DNA of 64,000 nt from Blepharisma japonicum (GCA_949751835.1 CATKHK010000008.1:310001-374000); one strand, 5' to 3'; counted from the first letter of the stretch, positions 48,365-59,867 are shown. Made by a program: numbers and translations. The notes: generated from the sequence alone by a model not told the origin.

Positions 48365-48470
48365 TACTTAAATTTTTATTGGAATTTTTTATCCTAAAAT
48401 TTCTCAACATTTAACGATAAACTGTAAACTTAAACTCCTCCAATATATTAAATAGCGAATTTAAACTTAT

Positions 48471-49544
48471 TTACTTGGTGCTCAAGTACATACCTATTGC
48501 TAAGAAGTCGAATTTAAAAGGCTGCCTTTCATAAGACTTTTCTTCATCCAGGAAACTGTTATAGCGATCAGATTCTGGCAGCCTCGGACTACTGAAAGAG
48601 TCTTTGATATTTATATATCTTGTATTCTTTCGTGTTTTGGACCTGGGAGTCCCTAAAAGTGACCCATGTCTTGAGCACGGAATACTCAAAAAGTGTTTAC
48701 CTTTTCTTGATTTTGATGAAATCAAGGTAAGTGATGGAGGATCTAGCCAAGTTGTAAGCAGTTCTTTGCCATCGAGAGTATACAAGCTTTCAAGATGCTC
48801 AGTCACTTGAGATAGAAGTTTTTCACACTGAGTAATGTTTCTATCATATTTGTCAAGGCAAGAATTATGAAATCTCGTCATGCTATAAATCCACTGCCCA
48901 GTTATCTTGACTTCTCCACTGCTTATTCCTTCAGGTCCTTCCAAATCATACCACCTGCAGTGCACTTGCTGATCTTCATAAGTATCAAGCTCAATGACAA
49001 ATGAGCCTATAAGCTCCGGGTTTGAGTCGTCATCCCACAGCTCGAATTCAATCAAATGGCTTTTTGAGGTCACTGGAATTGAAACTTTTTCATTTCAAAC
49101 TGGTTCAGCAGAATCAACAATCAGCTGGGACTGAAAAAATAGCTCGTCATCACTTTTTACAGTAAAAAATGAATCTGCTGTGTTATTCGTGTTCATTGCT
49201 GGGAGATCACGAGCTTCTTCAACGATAAACTCGAATTTGCTCCCATCCATGATGCCATTATAGCCATATTCATCTCTGTCTCCTTGGCTCTGCAGGTGCT
49301 TTCTTGTTTTACTTTTGTATTGGCTTATTTGGTAAATTAAATAGTCTTCTTGATCTTTCAAACGTAAAAGTTCAGCATCAAATGCGTCAATGAAATCATC
49401 TTTGTTGATAGTTGAAGGAAGCATGTCAGTATTCACATCGCGGCCTAAGTATTTTTTTATTGTTCTAGCTGTGATCATTTGGCCACCTTCACTAATATGA
49501 TGGAATATTCGTGAAAGCTCTTTAGTTCTTCCAGGAGTTGTCAT
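48471..49544 (-). CDS. C2-domain protein
   Basis: 357 residues. N-terminal ~85 residues resemble a degenerate EF-hand or calpain-like regulatory helix bundle (INKDDFIDAFDAELLRLKDQ). The C2 domain spans about 100-220: KFEFIVEEARDLPAMNTNNTADSFFTV, EPVWNEKVSIPV, FELWDDDSNPELIGSFVIEL, CRWYDLEG. Asp residues of the Ca2+ loops are mostly kept (TADSF, WDDDSN). The Trp of EPVWNE, conserved in C2 domains, is TGA (49095-49097). A Ser/Arg-rich tail follows. Probably Ca2+-dependent membrane binding. Confidence 0.85.
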
Positions 49545-49833
49545 ATTAATATAAAAAATTTAAATCAAAAAATAAAGAAATTCTTGGTTAAAATTCATAG
49601 AGGATTTAAGGTATATTAATGCATCATTTAAAAGGAATAGAAGAAAAGGGGAATATTAGATAAGGACAATTTGACTTGCTTAAAACTTATTTAAATAATT
49701 AATTTATGAGTGTAATTTGAATATTGGAGATCTATTCTTCATACCTATTGATGCTTATTTAAGTATAAAAATTCTAGCCATCATTTTTTCTGGTCAATGA
49801 TGAATTCTGGTCAATTTGAATTAAAAATTAAAA
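49545..49833. other. Bidirectional spacer
   Basis: 289 bp between the divergent C2 and glucosidase genes. It contains GTATAAAAATTCTAG at 49763-49777, a perfect 15-nt intron look-alike, but no reading frame crosses it into the glucosidase frame. Confidence 0.4.
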
Positions 49834-52527
49834 ATGTCACACGGCGATTTGATGAAATCTTGAACTGAATCTAGTTTTTGCTGCAGAAATCGAAGTTTAT
49901 CTAAAAACAGCTCCTTATCAAAACTTTCTGGACTTCGTTTCGAAATCAAATACACAATCTTGCCAGACTCAATCATTAGAATCCCTGGTGGCATATCTTT
50001 TAAAGCTGGCAGTGCTTTTGAAGACCAACCCTTCTTAAAAGGAGAAATTGTTATGTACTCGACAACTGGAAATCTTCATATGTATTTAGACGAGATAAAC
50101 CCCATCTACAAAAGATTTCGGATTCCAACCTCTGATGTTCTAAATGAAAACCTTCTTTCAAGAGTTCCGAATTCATGCATTTCTATAGCCTACAATTGCG
50201 TTATTTGGGAACATGGAAATAGAAAATTTGTTTTGAATTTGGATCCATTGTCTATAAACTGCTATTATTTGGGACAGCTTTACTTAACTGTAAATGGAAA
50301 TTCTTTAATGAATTTTGAAAGATATCGAAAAAAAAATGAAAAAATAATTGTTAAAAATATAAAAAAGGCTGAGAATTGTCCTGTGAAAATTATTGATACT
50401 ACTGGGATCTATGAAGAAACTGATGGGGAGCTAAAAATAACTGAAGGACTCTGGAGTGAGAAGTGGAAAAAATGGATGGATCATAAGCCAAGAGGACCTT
50501 GCAGTGTAGGGCTTGATTTTGAGTTTGAAAAAGCTAGCCATTTATTTGGACTTGCTGCACATGCAAATAACTTAGCCTTACAAGACACAATTGATGAAGC
50601 TCCATATAGATTATTTAATTTTGACAATTTCATGTATGATTTAGGATCAACAAAGCCATTATATGGGTCATCCACTTTTCTTTTAAGCAGGACAAAGAAT
50701 GAAGCTTCGGCTGGGTTATTTTGGATGAACAGCTCAGATACTTGGATAGATATTTCCACTCATGACTCTTATAAGCGCACACATTGGATGTCAGAAGCTG
50801 GAATTATTGAATTCATATTAATGACTGAGTCCAGTCCATTAAAATTGATAGAATCATTCACCATTTTTACTGGTCCACCTTCATTTCCGCCTCTTTATTC
50901 TCTCGGCTATCATCAATCACGCTGGAATTATTCTCAAAAAGATGTATTAGAAGTATCAGAAGGCTTCGATAAGAACAATATTCCATTAGATTCCATTTGA
51001 ACTGATATTGACTCTGTAGATGACTTTAAATATCTCACGTGAAATTATAAGCTATTCCCAAATCCTATGGAGATCCAGGATTATCTCAGCTTAAAAGGCA
51101 GGAAAATATTTATGATAGCTGATCCGCATGTAAAGCGGAGCTTCAAATATCCAATATATGCTGAAGCTCACACCAAAGGCTTATTGGTAACTGACGTTAA
51201 CGGCTATGAGTTCATGGAAGACTGCTGGCCTGGAAATGCATGCTGGCTTGATTTTTGTAATAGAGATACAAGGAAATTATGGGCTGAATTCATTGGATTT
51301 GATAAGCACCAAGACTCAACCAGCTGCTTAAGCTTTTGAAATGACATGAATGAGCCAGCACTATTTTTCGGGCCTGAGAAAACACTTCCAAAATGAACGT
51401 TGCATGGAGATTATGAGCATAGAGAAATCCATAATCTTTACGGAATGTATATTCAAAGAGCAACATATGAAGGAGCCTATAATAGATCTTTGGGAAAAGA
51501 TAGACCCTTTATTCTTGCAAGGGCCTTTTTTACAGGAAGTCAAAGATATGGGGCGAGGTGGACTGGAGATAGTAGTGCTATATGGGAATATTTAGATTTT
51601 TCAGCTCCCCTGATGCTGTCTATGGCTATTTGCGGACTTTGTTTTGTAGGTGGAGATATTGGTGGTTATTTTTCAGATCCTAGTTCAGAGCTCTTTGTAA
51701 GATGGTACCAGCTCGGGGCTTTTATGCCATTTTTTAGATCGCATAGTGATAACTTATCGAAAAGAAGAGAGCCTTGGAATTTTGGGGAGTCTACTTTATC
51801 ATTAATACGAGAAGCCATAAAAGATAGGTATAAATTGCTTCCATATTGATACACTTTATTTTATCAATATTGTTTCAAAGGAACTCCAGTGATTTTGCCA
51901 ATGTTTGCTTTATATCCAGCAGATGAGGTTTCAATATCTCTTGATAGACAGTTTCATATAGGTCCTGCCCTGTTAGTTATGCCAATTAGCCAACCTTTGC
52001 AGAAGAACATCTCAATTTATTTGCCAGAAGGAAGGTGATATGACTATCATACCTATCAAGAATGCGACCATGGGAATGTAAATTACCCAACCTCAGAATA
52101 TTGGATTCCTGCTTTTATTAAAGGGGGCCATACAATACCTCGGCAAGATACCCCAAGGCCATGCTCGAGAGATATGTTTTATGATGATTACACCTTAATC
52201 GTTGCGCTGGATAGAAACTTGGAGAGTCATGGACAAATTTACATGGATGATACTTGCACTTATCAATATAAAAGTGGCAATTATATTCTTGCTACAATAT
52301 CTTTTACAAATTTATCGTTGAAATATCAAGTGCATAAAGGGATGAATCTTCATAATTCGATATCAAAAATAATTATATTGGGACTCTCAAAAATTCCAGA
52401 GTCTATTTTGGTAGATGGCAGCAGCGCTGTAAAACTTCCCATGACTATTTCTGTCTTAGATGGTTCGGTCACTTTAAAAAATCTTCCATTTCATATTGAT
52501 GAGCCTTTTACTCTCAATTTCTCTTAA
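49834..52527 (+). CDS. GANAB: GH31 alpha-glucosidase, glucosidase II alpha-like
   Basis: 897 residues with seven TGA-Trp. The family order of GANAB is complete: ESSFCCRNRS near the start (animal ESSFCKRQRS), GPCSVGLDFEFEKASHLFGL, SLGYHQSRWNYSQKDVLEV, DIDSVDDFKYLTW, FWNDMNEPALF with nucleophile Asp, RWTGDSSAIWEYL with acid/base Asp, and PFFRSHSDNLSKRREPW. It trims glucose from N-glycans in the ER quality-control cycle. Unlike the family, no signal peptide is visible: the chain starts MSHGDLMKSWTESSF, and the upstream frame is closed by TAA at 49822 with no usable mini-intron. Frame and function are sure; targeting is not. Confidence 0.94.
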
Positions 52528-52640
52528 TTAATCCTAATGATATATAGCATAATAATATCCTTATACTGTCAAACTAATGTTTTAAGTTCCTGCTCATTAA
52601 ATTCGATATAAAAGCTAGGTAGTATTTTAAGATACAACTC

Positions 52641-52713
52641 GCTTTCATAGCTCAGCCGGCAGAGCATTTGGCTGTTAACCAAAAGGTCCCTGGTTCAAAC
52701 CCAGGTGGAAGCG
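52641..52713 (+). tRNA. tRNA-Asn(GTT)
   Basis: Complete cloverleaf: acceptor GCTTTCA/TGGAAGC with one G-T pair and discriminator G, D arm AGCTCAGCCGGCAGAGC, anticodon loop CTGTTAA (GTT), T loop TTCAAAC. No intron. A run of T starts at 52714, a Pol III terminator. Confidence 0.97.
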
Positions 52714-52963
52714 TTTTTTATTGAATTGTTGTAATATCAAAATTAATAGCTCCACTATTTTCACCAAAAGATAGGCATCATCAAATACCCAAATTTGCCT
52801 TTAAAAGAATAAGCATAGAGATTATATGTAAAATTACATTTATTTAAATTTTTCCTAGTGATTATTATTTCTTGAAGTTAAATCTATAAGTTTTTAATAA
52901 GTCCAAATACTAATTTTCAAAAAATTAATAAAATAATTTTACTTATCGCGCTATTGTTGAGTC

Positions 52964-53746
52964 TTATATCTGAGGATTCTTATAAAGCGTATCTAAATCA
53001 ATCCCTTTAATAGAATCCGAGGCTTTCTTGTCTCCTCTATACAAGCAATAATGTTGAATCATAAAAATAATATCAAAAACCATTGACAAAAACCCTAATA
53101 AAAACTTCGCGACGTTAAATGCTCCTCCCCCGCCAAAAACATTCCAATCACCAGAGTTTGCTCCATCAATGAATATTTGCAAAATACTCAATGATCCTCC
53201 AGTGAAATCTAATAAAACATTAATGATGCTCCATCCTATGGTGCTTTTCCTTACATAATTCATATAAACCTGAGGCATGTACTTTATTAATGTAATAAAC
53301 ACTTTAATGTAGCCGAGATAAAGGCATCCATTTCAGTCTGTTGAATCAGTCAAATTTCCAGTTAACTGCAAAACTCCTAGCAAAGTTCCGCTGATCCAGA
53401 AAAAGAGACTTAAAAGTTTGACCCATAATGCTGTCCTATTCCATACAGATTCATAGTAATTGCACTGAATTAAAGTTATTGTAGTTATAAACCAGGCATG
53501 GCATGCGAATGCTATATCAGACGGGTCTACTTGGCCCGGCATTATGCTGGGCTCAGCATACCCTCAAATCGAATAAAAGGAATATGCTAAAAATCCTGAA
53601 AAGTTTAGAACTCCGAAATCTAAAGAGTAGCCTGATACATTTTTGAGTTTATAATTCAGAAATAGTTGTGGATAAAAGCTAAAAGACCAAGCCGTAAAAT
53701 ATACCCAGCCAACTATCTGAGACAGGATTGATAGGAATAGAGACAT
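52964..53746 (-). CDS. CTNS: Cystinosin-type lysosomal cystine/H+ symporter
   Basis: 260 residues, close to the core of animal cystinosin without its glycosylated lumenal N-terminus. Seven hydrophobic segments; two PQ-loops: SFSFYPQLFLNYKLKNVSGYS and IKYMPQVYMNYVRKSTIGWS, with the family residues DF after each (SLDFGVLNFSGF, LLDFTGGSLS). Trp at 53564 and 53333 are TGA. It exports cystine from lysosomes with protons. ATG 53746 chosen; a TTG seven codons upstream is not a start. No C-terminal GYDQL lysosomal signal is present (ends TLYKNPQI). Confidence 0.93.
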
Positions 53747-54127
53747 TTTTTCAACAGTATGATGCAATAGAGATGGTGAAGAGAAAATAGCAGTTTCTTT
53801 GATTTAATTGAGATAATAATCAAATATTAATAAAGGTAAGTATTAAGCTTGGCCTGATGAAAATAGAAATTGTTTGACGTGAAAGGAAGCAAATGTATTT
53901 TCTCAAAATGTCAAATAAAATAAGAGATTTGGATATTTAAAAAGCCCCACTTTGGTGCTTTATTCTCCTATAAGATAGAAAGATCCATAAAAATTTTGAT
54001 TTAATTCTCCCCAAAAATTATTATATAAATACTCCATTATATATCCATTTTGTGAATAATTTAATAATTGGATAATTGGATAATCATGAAGAAAATAGAT
54101 ATTTCATAGAATGCTTATTAAATTATC
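53747..54127. other. Bidirectional spacer, nothing recognised
   Basis: 381 bp between divergent cystinosin and hydrolase genes. It has a short imperfect hairpin (53941-53961, CCCCAC/GTG) of doubtful meaning and otherwise AT-rich sequence. Confidence 0.45.
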
Positions 54128-55052
54128 ATGCCTTCTAAGTTTGCAACATTTGCTCTAATAGGGAGTGCAGCAATTATTGGCGTCTCTTCTTTACTTTATT
54201 ACTACCAAAATGATATGATTTACGTTCCAAACTACCCTTCAAGGAAGTATCGATCGCCAGATAATAACCCAAATGGATATAAAAATCCATGAGAAAGGAA
54301 TATTCCTTATAAAGACGTTCATCTTAAAACAAGTGATGGAGAAACCCTTCACTGCTGACTCATGCTGCAAAGCAACCCTGATGCTCCAACTATTTTGTTT
54401 TTCCATGCCAATGCTGGAAACATGGGGATGCGCATGGATATCATTGAGCAGTTTTACAAAAAAATTGGAGTCAATATTTTCATAATTTCTTATAGAGGTT
54501 ATGGAAAATCCACTGGAAAGCCGAGTGAAAAAGGTTTACAAATAGATGCAGAAGCTGCTGTTAATTGAATATTCGATGAAGATTTGGGATTAAACAAAAA
54601 TAAAATTTTTATTTATGGAAGCAGCTTGGGAGGGGCTGTAGCAATTTTTACAGCATGGAAGTTTAGAGGCTTTCCTGTAAGATTTATTTAGTTTAGAGGA
54701 CTTATATTAGAAAACACATTTACAAGTTTACCTAAGCTTGTAGATAAGCTAATGCCAGCTATTAGTTGGCTTAAATGGCTTGTTTTGGCTAACTTTTGGC
54801 CTAGCTTGCAAAGGATTCAAGATATAGACATACCTATTTTATTCATATCGGGGGTTAGAGATGAGTTAATACCTCATGGGCATATGATTGAATTAAAAAA
54901 TGCAGCAAGCCAAGCAAAGTTTATTGATTGGGTAATTTTTTATATAGAAACTTGTCGATAATGGAGAGCATAACACGACCTGATTAAAGGCAGGTGATAA
55001 TTATCAAGTTTGAATCAGAGAGTTTATAAATAGATCAACAGAAATTAACTAA
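54128..55052 (+). CDS. ABHD13/Bem46-type alpha/beta hydrolase
   Basis: 297 residues after removing two introns (54677-54691, 15 nt; 54932-54947, 16 nt). One N-terminal membrane span (FALIGSAAIIGVSSLLYYY), then VHLKTSDGETLHCWLM, HANAGNMGMRMD (oxyanion region), IISYRGYGKSTGKPSEKG, nucleophile elbow GSSLGG, catalytic Asp in SGVRDELIP, and catalytic His in DNGEHNTTW. Only splicing of the 16-nt intron brings GEHNTTW into frame, which strongly supports it. Several Trp are TGA. Family members are membrane-anchored serine hydrolases or depalmitoylases; the substrate here is unknown. Confidence 0.93.
54677..54691 (+). other. 15-nt intron in the hydrolase gene
   Basis: GTAAGATTTATTTAG, phase 0, joining KFRGFP to FRGLILEN; it ends in an in-frame TAG. 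Confidence 0.88.
54932..54947 (+). other. 16-nt intron in the hydrolase gene
   Basis: GTAATTTTTTATATAG, phase 0. Its removal shifts frame by one and restores KLVDNGEHNTTWLKAG with the catalytic His. Confidence 0.92.
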
Positions 55053-55109
55053 AAGCATCCTAGAAATACTCAGGGATTTCATCAGTAGACTAATAATTAC
55101 ATTAGATAA

Positions 55110-55775
55110 ATGTCAATTTCCTTTTTTCCTGTAATTAATGAAAGCCAAGATCATTGGGTCCCTTGGAATCGTTTCAATAAACGGGCCATACTAGTTGAGC
55201 CATCCAGAATTGCAAGATATTCAAATTCACGATCTCCTCCTCAATCTCCTCAGATGAAAACCCAATTATCTTCTTTTCAAAACTCCCCGATTAGAAAAAA
55301 CCAAAAAAGCTTATTCTTCCCAACCCCAGAACCAAGCTTCTCTGATGCTTCGCCATGCCAAACGTTAGAATGGCGCCCAAAAACAGCTGCTTTTAAAGAA
55401 AAGACAAGACAGCCAGCAAGCTCGCAGATAAATGATGATTATTATAACTCGCTCTCACAAGAAAATTATGGCTCAAAACTAAAATGCATGCTAAAACCGA
55501 CAAAACTAAAATTTATATTAACAAAATTTGATCCTTCTAGGTTACTTAGTCCTCAAAGAAAGCAAAAATTTTATCATTACGTTCAATCTCCAGAGAAGAA
55601 AACCGAAAAAAATTTAGGGCCAATGCTTAAAGGGGTCAAAATTCAGCCATTTGGACATCCAAGGGTACGTACTCAGAAGAGGCAGACAAGACCTAAAAAA
55701 TTTTTGAAAAGTTGCTCTATGATTTCAACTGAAGAAATATTTGAGGTGAGCAAAACACAATTTTGTAATAATTAG
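55110..55775 (+). CDS. Basic Ser/Pro-rich protein, unknown
   Basis: 221 residues, starting MSISFFPVINESQDHWVPW. Rich in Ser, Pro, Lys and Gln with several SP/SPQ sites (SNSRSPPQSPQM, LLSPQRKQKF, YVQSPEKK) and a basic end (RTQKRQTRPKKFLKS). Probably disordered and phosphorylated by proline-directed kinases. Several short conserved-looking patches (WRPKTAAFKEK, KLKFILTKFDPSRLLSP) could be docking motifs. No family recognised. It starts 57 bp after the hydrolase. Confidence 0.65.
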   Translation: MSISFFPVINESQDHWVPWNRFNKRAILVEPSRIARYSNSRSPPQSPQMKTQLSSFQNSPIRKNQKSLFFPTPEPSFSDASPCQTLEWRPKTAAFKEKTRQPASSQINDDYYNSLSQENYGSKLKCMLKPTKLKFILTKFDPSRLLSPQRKQKFYHYVQSPEKKTEKNLGPMLKGVKIQPFGHPRVRTQKRQTRPKKFLKSCSMISTEEIFEVSKTQFCNN

Positions 55776-55831
55776 TCGCATTTTAAAATTATAAATTTCA
55801 TTTTATATTATCTAAAATTTATTATGTAACC

Positions 55832-57083
55832 TTACTTTTTTGAATTTTTCCTTGCATCCTTTTTCCTGGGAGAGTGTGCTTCTATTTTTTTACTATGCAA
55901 ACCTTGTTCCGTAGGCTTTGTGGCGACCTTCAGGACTTTTCCAGGTCTTGCGCTTTTCTTTCCTGGCTCATTAACTACAGGAGACCTTTCCTCTTCTGAC
56001 TCTGGGCTTATACTTGCATCTCTTTCAAATCGATACTTATACAAATGTTCAATAATTCTTAGAGATCCCCACCTTCTTCTAGGATTTCGTCTCAAAATTC
56101 CTCTAATAAGCTTATGCCAAGGTCTAGATACCGTATTTGGCAATGGCTGATATTCACAATTTACAATTTTTCTAATGATTTCCTCTTGAGTTTCATATTC
56201 AAATGGGTGAACTCCTGATAACAAATAATAAAAAATACACCCTATGCTCCAGATATCAAGCATAGGGTTGGCTCGATTATCTTCTTTAGTCAGCACTTCA
56301 GGCGCAATATAAAGCAAAGACCCAGCGTCACTTCTCTCACTATGAGCTCCTGCAAACATCCCAGCAATCCCAAAATCCACAATTTTTATTTGTGTTTTAG
56401 AATCATTTGAAAACAAAATGTTTTCGAGCTTTAAATCTCTGTGGATTATTTTCATATCATGACAGTATTTAATTGCTTCTACCATTTGGCAGCCTATATG
56501 ATAGAGCTCGTCTTCTGAAATAGGCCCTCGTTCTTCTAGATATTGCTGCATCTCTCCACCACCGCAATACTCCATGACAAAGCAGATTTTGTCCCTTAGG
56601 GGAAACGCATCGTAAAGCTGGACAATATTTGGATGCCGTAATCCTCTTAAAACACCAATTTCAGCATACACACGATTGACATCGTCGGCTGAGATAAGGG
56701 AATCTAAGGGGACAAACTTCAAAGCTGCGAGATTTTTGTTTATTTTATGCTCGTAGAGTCAAACTGAGCCAAATCCACCTTCTCCTAGTTGTTTTATTGG
56801 CTCATATACCAAAATGCTGGAATCTTTTGAAAATTCTTCACCTCGTGATAAAAATAGTGGCTCATCTGGGTTTAAATAGTCTAAATCATCATCAGAAAGC
56901 TCACCTCCTCCAGAATCAAATAGTTTGCATTTTGTATGACTGTCGACATCTAGCTTTTCTTTGCAGTCTGAAACCAGCTCAGATAGGGTCATGTGCCCAT
57001 GAACAGTGACTTCACATTTCTTATTTAAGTCTCCATTCAAAAAGACGTTTACCTGAATTTAAAGTTACCCTATTTGATTCCAT
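55832..57083 (-). CDS. CAMK-like protein kinase with doublecortin-like N-terminus (paralogue)
   Basis: 411 residues after removing a 16-nt intron (57053-57068) that joins the short first exon MESNR to VNVFLNGDLNKK. Residues ~6-75 carry the same domain as the 43107 gene (VFLNGDL..., CKLFDSGGGELSDDDLDYLNPDEPLFLSRGEEF). The kinase domain has LGEGGFGSV, ALKFVPL, HRDLKLEN, VDFGIAGM, YIAPEVLT and DIWSIGC. It is catalytically complete. Identity to the paralogue is high (about 60% by eye), but intron positions differ, so at least one intron was gained or lost after duplication. The C-terminal tail is basic (KKSARPGKVLK). Convergent with the 55110 gene (56 bp between stops). Confidence 0.92.
57053..57068 (-). 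other. 16-nt intron in the second kinase gene
   Basis: GTAACTTTAAATTCAG on the minus strand, phase 0, after only five codons. Splicing gives the frame needed for the NGD motif and an ATG start. Confidence 0.82.
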
Positions 57084-57342
57084 GACTTAGATTTTCTTAT
57101 GTTTAATGTTTTATTTTCCAGGATTTTCAGGCAAATGAAATTTAAATTTTATGACCCCAAACAGATATAGCCTATCCGTTTCTTCTTCAATTTAAAAGAT
57201 TTTTTCACCTATCGGCCTCGTCAATCTCCATAGAATTTAAATTTATAAGATTCCTCTCTTAAAAAAAAATAAGGGAGTTTGATAATTATAAAGATATTCA
57301 AAAAAAAATAACATAATCTCTATAAAATGGTGATATAAATAA

Positions 57343-58329
57343 ATGCAGTATAATCATTTCATCGTTGAATGCCCTCGAATTACCAAAACCAACTGTGGAG
57401 TTTGTTTAGAGACAATTCATAAGACTGATATAAGAATAAAGATTTGGCATTATGAGAAATCAGAGTTTTACCATCTTGAATGTTACAAACCGAAACTTCC
57501 GCAGTATATAAGCTCTCGGCATATAACAAGCTATCTCAAAGGGGAGTGCGCAGAAAAGTTTCAAAGCTGATTGAATGAGTGAAATTTAAAATTTCCTCCA
57601 TTGGATAAGCCGTGTCATTTTCCTCCAAAACTGATTAAGAATGTTGAGTCTCAACAGCCAAAGCAAAAACGCTCTTGGCTTGAAATTTTTAAATTTCTTC
57701 ATCCGAGAGAAGTTTTGAATTCTATAGCTTTTGTCAATAAAGAATTTTATCATCTCACATGGGACCAAGAGCTCTGGCACCACTATTGCATAATCTTTTT
57801 TGACATTCAAGATTTTACTGTTGACTGGAGAGCATACTATTGCACTTTATCCTTGAGAGCTTGCTTTGGATGCAAAGCAATAATCCAAGACTCCGAATTT
57901 CACCGTTGCCCTCTCCTTAATAAGCCCCTATGCAAAAACTGCAGAAGACAAGATTCGAAATTCAAAGTTTACCATAAAAATGCGATTTTTTCTAAGTATG
58001 GCATCAACCCGAATGTTTTAAATCTTGAGTATGTCCCTGGATTTAACAATCGTAAGGTGACCTATCATTTTATGATTGAAAAAGCATTGTATAATTTTAG
58101 GCTGAAGAATAAAGAAGTTGTTCTAGCATTTTTTAGGAAGTTGAAAGGTCTTGAAGACCTTGTAAAAATAGTTGAAGAAATAGATATAACAAATATGGAT
58201 GTTAAGGATAATTGGCATTTACCTAACTATGACCAGAAAATCCAACACTCCTTGTATCCCAGGGTTTTTAATTATGTTCGGTCTAAAGAAGGAGGGCTGA
58301 GATCTCTTAGAGGCAAATCAGCTGCATAA
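57343..58329 (+). CDS. F-box-like protein with PARP-type and Cys-rich zinc fingers
   Basis: 328 residues with TGA-Trp at 57568 and 57580. Residues ~17-60 (CGVCLETIHKTDIRIKIW, FYHLECYKP) have the CxxC...HxxC layout of PARP-type zinc fingers. An F-box-like helix pair follows (SWLEIFKFLHPREVLNSIAFVNKEFYHL, about 105-132). A third Cys/His cluster (RACFGCKA, HRCPLL, LCKNC) comes at about 175-205. F-box proteins recruit substrates to SCF ubiquitin ligases; the combination with a PARP-type finger suggests a nucleic-acid-linked target. Assignment by motif only. Confidence 0.6.
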
Positions 58330-58577
58330 CAGTATCTACATGCTTAAAAATTTGTTTTATAATTAATTTATAATTACTAAATTTGCAAATTTAAACGATT
58401 TTAAACGAAATAACATATTAAGAGACAAAAATAGATTGTGAGATTATATAAAACCAAATAAAAGAGTAAACAAGATTAATGAAAGGTATTTATATTGTTA
58501 CTATTATAAATTCTTTAATACTTAATTCCTTAATCTATAAAAGAATAAGCTATGACGAAATCATAAATATTAGCTTA

Positions 58578-59792
58578 TTATAAGTCCACACGTCCTCGGT
58601 TACTCAGTTCATTCAGTCTGCCAAACAAGTGATTTAGATAAAAAAAGAGCAGAATTATACATACAGTATTGAAAAGCAGCAAACTATTGACTGAATTTGG
58701 AGCTGAGTTCAAAATCATTTTAGTTTTTTGTCGGTATGCTTTTAAGTCAACTTCATCATACTTTGCTATTGGATGAATTTGCTTTTCAGGCTGCTTTTCG
58801 ACAGGAGAAGGCACATCTCCCAAACATTTAGCTCTAGCTGATTTAAGCCAATTTTCATGATCAGCCGCAACATCAGTTTTTGATCTGCTCTCAATGGTCC
58901 CTTTAAACATTGTGGATTTCAAAAAATTAATTGAGACTAAACATCTGAAAATAGATTTATCGGCTCCATTAGCCGTGACATTTCACTCATCTTCGACAAC
59001 AAAATAAGAACTATAGGGGACGTCTAGTGCTTTGGACGATGTTTTTATTATTAAATTTCCATCAGCCCATTTATATACTTGTGTCCTGTGGCATCTTGTG
59101 GTCTTTGGACCTATTGAAGGGCCATTTATCTTTGTTCGGAATTTGATTTCTCTGGTCCAGCCTCCTAACTCTTCGTTTTCGACTCAGTTGGTGATTTCAA
59201 ACTCAGTGTCTTTTCTTTCCATACAGTAGTCCTTAAAAGGATAAACAGCGTCATCAGCAAAAAATAGTTCAAAAAATTTTTTGGGGGTTATAGGTAAAAT
59301 AGCTTTGAGAGTTTCTGTCCTGTCACCTTCATCTTCAGTAGGAAGCATAGTAATCCCTTCTTTTTCTTCTTCTTCTTGGGTCGGAGGTGGATCTTCATCA
59401 TCACTCCACACTCCTGTGTCTTGAGATTCATCACAATACCCAGAATTTCGTCATAGACTATAGATAAATTGAAATGCTTCATTTCTTCTTGTGAACGAAC
59501 CAAAAAAGAATGATTTTTTGTTGGCACAGGCTATTTCTATGGAATTTGTGATTGAGCCTTTGTGCCGGCGAATTGCTATGACATCGCGGAATGGAATTAC
59601 CTGCTTTGTTTTAAAGCCCAAAATATTGGCATAAAAACAAAGAAAATTGTCAGTACAGAATAGTCTGCCGTGGATTAAAACCTTTTTCCTTAGCCCACAG
59701 CTAAAATCATCAAGGACATCTTCTTCATCTGGGAGTGAAAATAGAAGCCTTACGACTTGCTGAGAGTTCATACGTTGTGGAGCTCTAGACAT
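58578..59792 (-). CDS. GRAM-VASt (Aster/Lam-type) sterol transfer protein
   Basis: 404 residues. GRAM domain at ~15-115 (LLFSLPDEEDVLDDFSCGLR, HGRLFCTDNFLCFYANILGF, QVIPFRDVIAIRR, FGSFTRRNEAFQFIYSLW). Acidic linker (DDEDPPPTQEEEEKEG). VASt/ASTER domain at ~165-315 (FFELFFADDAVYPFKDY, WTREIKFRTKINGP, SSYFVVEDEW, STMFKGTIES). One membrane span near 370 (LLLFNTVCIILLFFYLNHLF). This is the complete architecture of Lam/GRAMD1 proteins, which move sterols at ER contact sites. Trp at three positions are TGA. TAA stop 58578. Confidence 0.92.
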
Positions 59793-59867
59793 TTATAAAT
59801 AATTTCCCCTTTATTCTAAAATAAATCTTAAAAAATATATTCTTCCTTGTTTATTTGTTATATATTA

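Noticed and set aside
49763-49777. GTATAAAAATTCTAG upstream of the glucosidase gene as an intron carrying a signal-peptide exon
   Set aside because: None of the three frames after removal connects to the glucosidase frame; a TAA at 49822 remains between.
53941-53961. Hairpin AAGCCCCAC...GTGCTT as a regulatory or terminator element
   Set aside because: The stem is short and has an unpaired CC; nothing else at the site supports a function.
57586-57810. Minus-strand open frame opposite the F-box gene, and similar antisense frames opposite AsnRS, MORN and PP2C genes
   Set aside because: They mirror codon structure of the real gene on the other strand and show no family motif or protein-like composition.
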